Positions 58,552 to 64,000 of a DNA stretch of 64,000 bases are shown piece after piece. This DNA comes from Lolium rigidum (Eukaryota > Streptophyta > Magnoliopsida > Poales > Poaceae). Every line of letters starts with the position of its first letter. The stretch's first letter is position 1. Position numbers and translations under genes: made by a program. Where the stretch lies: assembly GCF_022539505.1 (NCBI RefSeq), contig NC_061511.1, forward strand, positions 37,623,144-37,687,143, in the 5' to 3' direction. The notes under the pieces are model-generated. The model saw nothing but the letters and a program-made list of their open reading frames with translations. It was not told the DNA's origin and ran no database searches.

Positions 58552-61243
58552 TCATGGAGCACTAAGCTCCGTCGGAAGGACGAGTACCATGTTTGTGCCA
58601 GCCAATGTTTCATCATCGGCTTTCCTTTGCTTGGGACGCCACTCCATTTTCCGTGGACGACCCTCTTCATCCAGGGTTCGCTGAATTTTCGCAGCCAGAT
58701 CAGGTCGTGCCTTCCTTAACATATGCAAGTATAACCTTTCGGCTTCTTCCAGGCCGCGCAATCGCTGAACCCTGCGCTTTTGTGAACGGCTGAGTCCATC
58801 AGGGCACCACCTTGGCCGGTGGTACCTGTCTTCTTCTTCTTCTTGTCCCTCGTCTTCTGAATCCTCGAGATCTTCCCATCGAGGGGACTCAAGCACGTTT
58901 GCTTTGTGGCGGGAGAGGCCCTAAGCGCTTGAACACGGACACGTTGGCTGCCTCCTTCTTCTTCCGGTTGCATTCTCGGGCAATTGCCGATTGTGGGCAA
59001 TCGGCTCATTCCCGAATCCCGGCGATGTACCGAAGAAGGGGCAGTCCCAGTGCCTGTCGTTGTCATCTTGCTCCCTTGATTTTCCTTTGGCACGACGCTC
59101 GTGCTCCTCCTCATCGTGATTGTGCCAACGATGTCTTCTGGCTTCTCTAGCCAGACGATCTCTTTCATCATCATCGCTGGATCGTCGGCGTTGGTCATAC
59201 TGACTCACATACTTGTTGAGGAGGTGATCAGAGAGGGGTCGCTGATATCTCATGTTCTTCACTTCTCCCTCCGTGACGTAGCGCTTGCCATCATGATGGA
59301 GCCGATCGCGTGGAGCGGCCTCCTCTCGTGTCCTTGCTACGAGAGCAGCTGCCCTCGTCTCCATCTTTGCCGAGTGGTGCCCGGGTCCTACCATGTTGAT
59401 GCCGAACAAGGATCCCGGCCGGCAACCTTCAGGGTAAGTGCATTCCACCATGTTAACGGCAGGGAAGGGTTGGGTGTCGACCTTCATGGCGTACTGGTTG
59501 AAAATCAGACGTCCTTTTTCTATCGCCGCTTGGATGTGCTGACGCCACACCCTGCAGTCGTTGGTGGCATGGGAGAGCGAGTTATGCCATTTGCAGTATG
59601 GCTTTCCGTTCAGCTCTTGTACCGTGGGGAATTTGAGACCTTCGAGAATCGTCAATCGCTTCTCCTTGAGCAGGAGGTCGAAGATTTGCTCGGTTTTGGT
59701 CACGTCAAAATCAAACCCCCGGGCGGGCCTCGGTGGCTTTACCCATTTGCGGGACACGGGGTTCCCCCGAGTCCATTCAGCCACTGCTACCTCTTGATCT
59801 CCCGAAGAAACTTCGTCTTCCTCTCGCCTCGACCAGGACTATCGCACGCTTGAATTTATCCCGGTACGAGTCCGGGTGGCGCTGTTCATATGCCGACAGC
59901 TTCGAACCATGTGCGCCGGTGAGGGGTAGTCTCGCTTGGGAGGCCATGTCCTTGAGCGGTGTTGCAAGGCCCGCTACCGCCAACTCGACTGCTTCCTTTT
60001 CAGTCACACGAACCGAATAACATCGGTTCCTAAGAGTCCTGAAGCGCTGGATGTATTCTGTCACAGTTTCTCCACGCTTCTGACATATTTGTGCTAGATC
60101 GGCAAGGCCAGACTCGGAAGCCTCTGAGTGATACTGCATATGGAACTGTTCTTCCAACTGCTTCCAAGTCCGGATCGAATCTGGTGGCAACGAGGTGTAC
60201 CACCCGAAAGCCGATCCCATGAGGGACTGTGAGAAGAACCTCACGCGTAGAGAATCCAACACTGAGGCCATTCCTAGCTGTGCCAAATATCGGCCCACAT
60301 GCTCGATGGAGCTGGAACCATCTGATCCACTGAATTTGGAGAAATCAGGGAGCCGATATTTAGGTGGTAGCGGGATCAATTCGTAGTCGTCGGGGTACGG
60401 CTTGGAATAGCCGATTGCCCTCCTTTTCGGCACCATGCCGAACCGGTCTCTCGGTATGGTGCTGATCTGATCCGCTGTGGCCGGCTGCAGGAGTTGAACT
60501 CCGAAGATTCGCCGGGTGGCGTACTTAGCCAGCCATGTTTGCTTTTCCAGCTCCGAGCCAACTGCAGGAGCTGAGCTCTGGAGGTTCGTCGGGGTGGCGT
60601 ACTTAGTTAGCCACGTCTGCTTCTCAAGATCTGTCGCTGACGTCCCTCCTGTTTTCCCAGAAGTCCCTGATGTTGTGGCCTGGTTTGTGAGCGCCCAGTT
60701 ACCGCAATCTGGCACATACGTGCACGTGTACCCGTAAGGGATCTCCTTAGGCGCCTCATGCAAGAACTGGTAGTCACTAGGGTCACCACCAATCTTGTAG
60801 ACGACGAATGCCGGTGAATTCGGCACTTCTGGTGCCGCCAACGTAAATGGCAGCGGTGGACGGGACTGGAGTGGCAACTCTCCTTGATGAGTCCCGAGAG
60901 CTGGTCCTGACGGCGAGTACTGGTGCCTCATGATCTCCTGGATCACCCGAAGAGCGACACGCTCCAACGTGTTTACCAAGTTCTCAGAGTGGCGGTGTAG
61001 CGAGTGAGCCACCAAGTAGTTGATCTCCAGCCGCAGGGACCTGGTGCGTTCTTCTGACGGGGCAGAGAGGTCTATCCCATCGAGTGCACCATCAGGCGAG
61101 AAACCCTTCCACCCGATGCCATGTGAACGGGTTCCGTGGAAAGAGCCGATGAGGTCGGCTTCGAGGATGACTTTGATCTCGTCATACTTCTTCTTGAGCT
61201 CGTCGGTCAGATCCTCGTACGTGACTGGAGTGCCGTCCGCCAT
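58552..61243 (-). pseudogene. gag polyprotein of G3 (few frame breaks)
   Basis: ATG at 61243 (MADGTPVTYEDLTDELKKKY). One long frame runs to 59777: N-terminal domain, two TWL.KYAT units (about 60510-60640), capsid-like core (DFSKFSGSDGSSSIEHVGRY; MGSAFGWYTSLPPDS; LEEQFHMQYHSE; then RGETVTEYIQRFRTLRNRCY). A break at about 59825 in an AGAGGAAG run moves to the frame 59784-58921 (GFDFDVTKTEQIFDLLLKEK, YCKWHNSLSHATNDC). Another break near 58900-58960 leads to the basic C-terminal part (58896-58552) ending at LPTELSAP. The protein stops before any protease. It would form particles only with pol supplied by another element. Confidence 0.9.
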
Positions 61244-61281
61244 CTCAGATGTAGATGGCGATGTGGTCGATGACGAAGCTT

Positions 61282-61299
61282 GTCCCACCGGGCGTGCCA
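61282..61299 (-). other. Candidate primer-binding site of G3
   Basis: Same 18 bases as in G2, five bases after the 5' LTR. tRNA identity not determined. Confidence 0.65.
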
Positions 61300-61304
61300 G
61301 AATG

Positions 61305-62472
61305 TGTTGCTGCCAAAACCCACCGGCGGGCAGCGACGGGCAACACCGTAGAGCCGGGAACAACCTAGGGCTGCGGCTGGCCGAGGTCCCTCCGAGCGAC
61401 GGCCCGCAAAGCCTCTGGTACACACGTCCGATGCTGATGCAAGGGCGTGCCACCTGACCTATACCAGGTCAGGAAGGTGATGGAGATGCCTTGCTTAGTT
61501 TCCTACATGGCATACACGTAAACATTAAATACGAGCCTCGATCGGCTCTCAGGTTATCCTGTGAATCGGCTCAAGGAGCCGATCCACCCATGATTCGTAC
61601 GAGGTGCACGAATATATGGTGGTCCTGCTTGATCAAGATAAAGCTAATGAGATCTACGACGATTTAGGGTTTTCACCGCATAATTGGATCATCCTACTCA
61701 CGATTGGGCCTCGCGGCCACGCACGGTGATCGTAAGCCGATCCTAGATAGGGCCTAAAAACCAACACGAGGTTGATCCCCGGAACATCCTGTCTAGGACT
61801 AGCAAACGACACGCTACGTGCCGCTGGATCCTCCAACCCTTTGTAAGGCCTAACTATTGCAGATATTAAACTAATCCTTGATGAACAAGGAGCAACCGTA
61901 ACGGATCGGATCTACTAAATAATGATCAAGCGGGGTGCCGCCCCTACACCTAAGATAGGTGTAAGGGTGGCTAGATATGCAAGGGTTGCACTACGATAGC
62001 ATGTTACACGAAGAACTATGCTAACCCTAACACATCTATGATAACTACGTTGCTCGCCATCAAAAAGGCTTCGATACGAGCAACGCATGAACAACATGAA
62101 GCTAGTGCTGCCTAGATCGCAAGATGCGATCTAGGCAGCATGATGCTTACCGGTAGAAAACCCTCGAGACGAAGGAGTTGGCGATGCGCCGAGATTGATT
62201 TGTTGGTTGAACGTTGGTTGTTGTTTATTTCATAAACCCTAGATACATATTTATAGTCCAAGGGACTTTCTAACGTGGGAATAATCCCCACCGTGCACGA
62301 TACAAACTCTAACTTTTAATCTAAGATACAATCTACCATAATTAAAGATACACGGGCAATCTAGCCCAAAACTCTTCGTGCAAGGCCGCATCAGAGATCT
62401 TCCACGTGTAATCTTCCGAGCCCATCTCCCTTACGGCCCACCTCCTGATTTGGCCAAAATCTGGTGATAACA
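61305..62472 (-). repeat. 5' LTR of G3
   Basis: 1168 bp, partner of 55154-56321. It carries the three leader hairpins and the TATA box complement near 62246. Confidence 0.94.
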
Positions 62473-62477
62473 CGAGT

Positions 62478-64000
62478 ACAATGTCATGTCATTTGGATTG
62501 ACCAATGCCCCTGCTTATTTCATGAATCTCATGAATAAGATCTTTATGGACTTTTTGGATAAGTTTGTCGTTGTCTTCATCGACGACATTCTTATCTACT
62601 CCAAATCCGAAGAAGAACATGAGCAACATTTAGAGATTATCCTAGAAACCCTTAGACAAGCATCGCTTGTATGCCAAGTTCAGCAAATGTGAGTTTTGGT
62701 TGAAGGAAGTAGGATTCCTGGGACATATCTTGTCTGCCGGAGGTATTGCCGTAGATCCCGCTAAGATCAAGACCGTTACCGAATGGCAAGCCCCAACCAC
62801 CCAGACCGAGGTCCGCGCTTTTCTTGGATTAGCGGGATATTACCGCAGATTTGTGGAAGGCTTTTCAAGCATAGCTAGACCAATGACCCAACTGTTGAAG
62901 AAGGATAAGAAGTTTGAATGGACTGATAAATGTGAAGAGAGTTTTCAGCAGCTCAAGAGAAGATTGACCACAGCCCCAATCCTGATCATGCCCGATATCA
63001 CTAAGCCATTCGACGTCTATTGTGATGCATCCAAGATTGGTCTTGGATGTGTGTTGATGCAAGAAGGCAAGGTGATATCATATCTGTCAAGGCAACTGAA
63101 GCAGCATGCGCAGAACTACCCAACTCATGACTTGGACTTAGCAGCCGTAGTCTTAGCCTTGAAAGTTTGGCGTCATTACCTCATGGGTAATCGATGCGAG
63201 ATATATTCAGATCACAAGAGCTTGAAGTATATTTTCACCCAGAAGGAGCTGAATATGAGACAGCGCAGATGGATAGAATTAATCAAGGATTACGACATGG
63301 AGATTCACTACCACCCCGGCAAGGCCAATGTGGTAGCGGATGCTTTGAGCAGACTACCGTGTCAGTTGAACTCCATGATCGCAATAGAACAACCCAGCTC
63401 GTATCAAGAGTTTGAACAGTTCAGACTAGAGCTAGTGAGCGAAGGATTCTTAGCCAGCATTGAGCTCCAACCCACCTTGATGTGTCAGATAAAGGAAGCC
63501 CAGAAGGGAAATGCCAGCATTGACGGAATCAAAAGTCAGATAGCTGCAGGAAAAGCACCGGGATTCACCATTGATGAAGAAGGAGTTCTTTGGTACAACG
63601 GACGCCTGTGTGTACCATCAGATTCAGAGTTGAAGCCAGTCATTCTGAAGGAAGCTCACGACACCCTATACTCCATTCACCCCGGAGGGACCAAGATGTA
63701 TCAAGATTTGAAAGAACAATTCTGGTGGCATGGAATGAAGAGAGAAATTGGAAGCTACATCGCCAAGTGTGATATCTGTCAGAGAGTCAAAGCAGAACAC
63801 CAGTGACCCGCAGGATTGTTGCAACTGTTACAGATTCCAGAATGGAAGTGGGATTCAGTAGGAATGGATTTTATCACTGGTTTGCCCAAATCAAGCAAAG
63901 GAAATGATTCAATTTGGGTAGTGGTAGATAGATTAACCAAGGTAGCCCATTTTATCCCTATCAAGACCACCTATCAAGGCCCCAAGTTAGCTGAGTTATA
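62478..64000 (+). pseudogene. T2 pol, second part: RT, RNase H and start of integrase
   Basis: Continues the RT frame after the G3 insertion: [20 protein letters not shown], active site [13 protein letters not shown] (about 62566-62604), then RNase H ([46 protein letters not shown]) and the integrase zinc-binding region ([12 protein letters not shown] ... CDICQRVK, about 63676-63790). Breaks: an extra G near 62660 shifts the frame, and a TGA at 63804-63806 stands inside integrase (again C-to-T at a CpG would explain it). After the stop the same frame continues with [14 protein letters not shown], containing the first catalytic Asp, up to the window edge. Confidence 0.93.

Larger units (their letters stand above)
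55154..62472 (-). mobile_element. Family G copy G3: complete gag-only gypsy element with TSD cgagt
   Basis: 7319 bp between perfect duplications cgagt (55149-55153 and 62473-62477), inserted in the RT region of T2. Element order: LTR 62472-61305, PBS 61299-61282, gag 61243-58552, non-coding middle, antisense ORF (plus strand 56610-57161), polypurine tract and LTR 56321-55154. No pol. By eye the two LTRs differ at about 17 substitutions and 2 indels (about 1.5%), so the insertion is fairly recent. This is the best-preserved family G copy here. Confidence 0.97.
33799..64000 (+). mobile_element. Family T copy T2: Tekay/Del-like gypsy element, split by three nested elements, 3' end outside
   Basis: Plus-strand element. 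Order: 5' LTR (33799-38101), PBS (38105-38116), [G2], upstream ORF N-part (45466-45811), [W], upstream ORF C-part (52414-52858), gag-pol (53090-55153), [G3], rest of RT, RNase H and integrase (62478-64000). G2 and G3 leave exact 5-base duplications of T2 sequence, so the order is certain. The left target copy would be acatg (33794-33798). Frame breaks and stops show it is not intact as read. Tekay/Del placement follows from the tRNA-Met PBS, gag type and pol sequence; the diagnostic chromodomain would lie beyond the window. Confidence 0.92.

Noticed and set aside
1..64000. CRISPR arrays, bacterial operons, rRNA or tRNA genes
   Set aside because: Repeats are LTRs, MITEs and simple repeats. Matches to tRNA are only the short primer-binding sites. 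Nothing suggests a prokaryotic or organellar origin.

Overview
This window is a gene-poor, repeat-dense stretch of a grass nuclear genome. The evidence for a Pooideae grass (wheat/barley/oat/ryegrass relatives) is the mix of repeats: a BARE/Angela-like copia LTR, an LTR family opening with a TGATACGTCTCCGACG-type terminus, Tat-like and Tekay-like gypsy elements, and Stowaway and Tourist MITEs. I cannot name the species. The only host gene with convincing coding structure is a two-exon class III peroxidase on the minus strand (24343-25484). A truncated, decayed tandem copy lies at 21487-21988.

Layout, left to right. 1-4459 is the 3' part of a gag-only gypsy element ('family G', copy G1, plus strand). 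It sits inside the 3' LTR of a minus-strand Tekay-like element ('family T', copy T1, 4460-16463) that has 5.3-kb LTRs and keeps gag but no pol. T1 is inserted in a decayed copia element (16464-20046). Next come two LTR fragments (20047-20995), the peroxidase locus with MITEs and two inverted retroposon 3' ends (about 21490-27790), an unassigned stretch (27791-29469), and the 3' half of an Athila/Sabrina-like element on the minus strand (29475-33798). From 33799 to the right edge runs a second, plus-strand family T element (T2) with a 4.3-kb LTR, tRNA-Met-type PBS, an ORF upstream of gag, and gag-pol. Three complete elements split it: G2 (38130-45262, TSD gacct), a WHAM/Sabrina-type element W (45812-52413) and G3 (55154-62472, TSD cgagt).

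How the parts relate. Family G codes only for gag in sense, so it must depend on another element's pol. All three copies also carry, on the opposite strand near the 3' LTR, a Ser-rich and very acidic ORF with its own TATA-like box. This resembles the antisense accessory gene described for the Tat-lineage element Grande. The family G LTR leader holds hairpins whose stems change in a compensatory way between copies, which is evidence for a selected RNA structure. Family T carries an extra ORF between PBS and gag and a short conserved acidic coding block inside the LTR.

Caution on sequence quality. Many ORF breaks and paired-LTR differences fall at one kind of site: CTG appears as CTCG (CAG as CGAG on the other strand). 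This recurs in unrelated elements and looks systematic, so some 'pseudogene' frameshifts here may be sequence artefacts.
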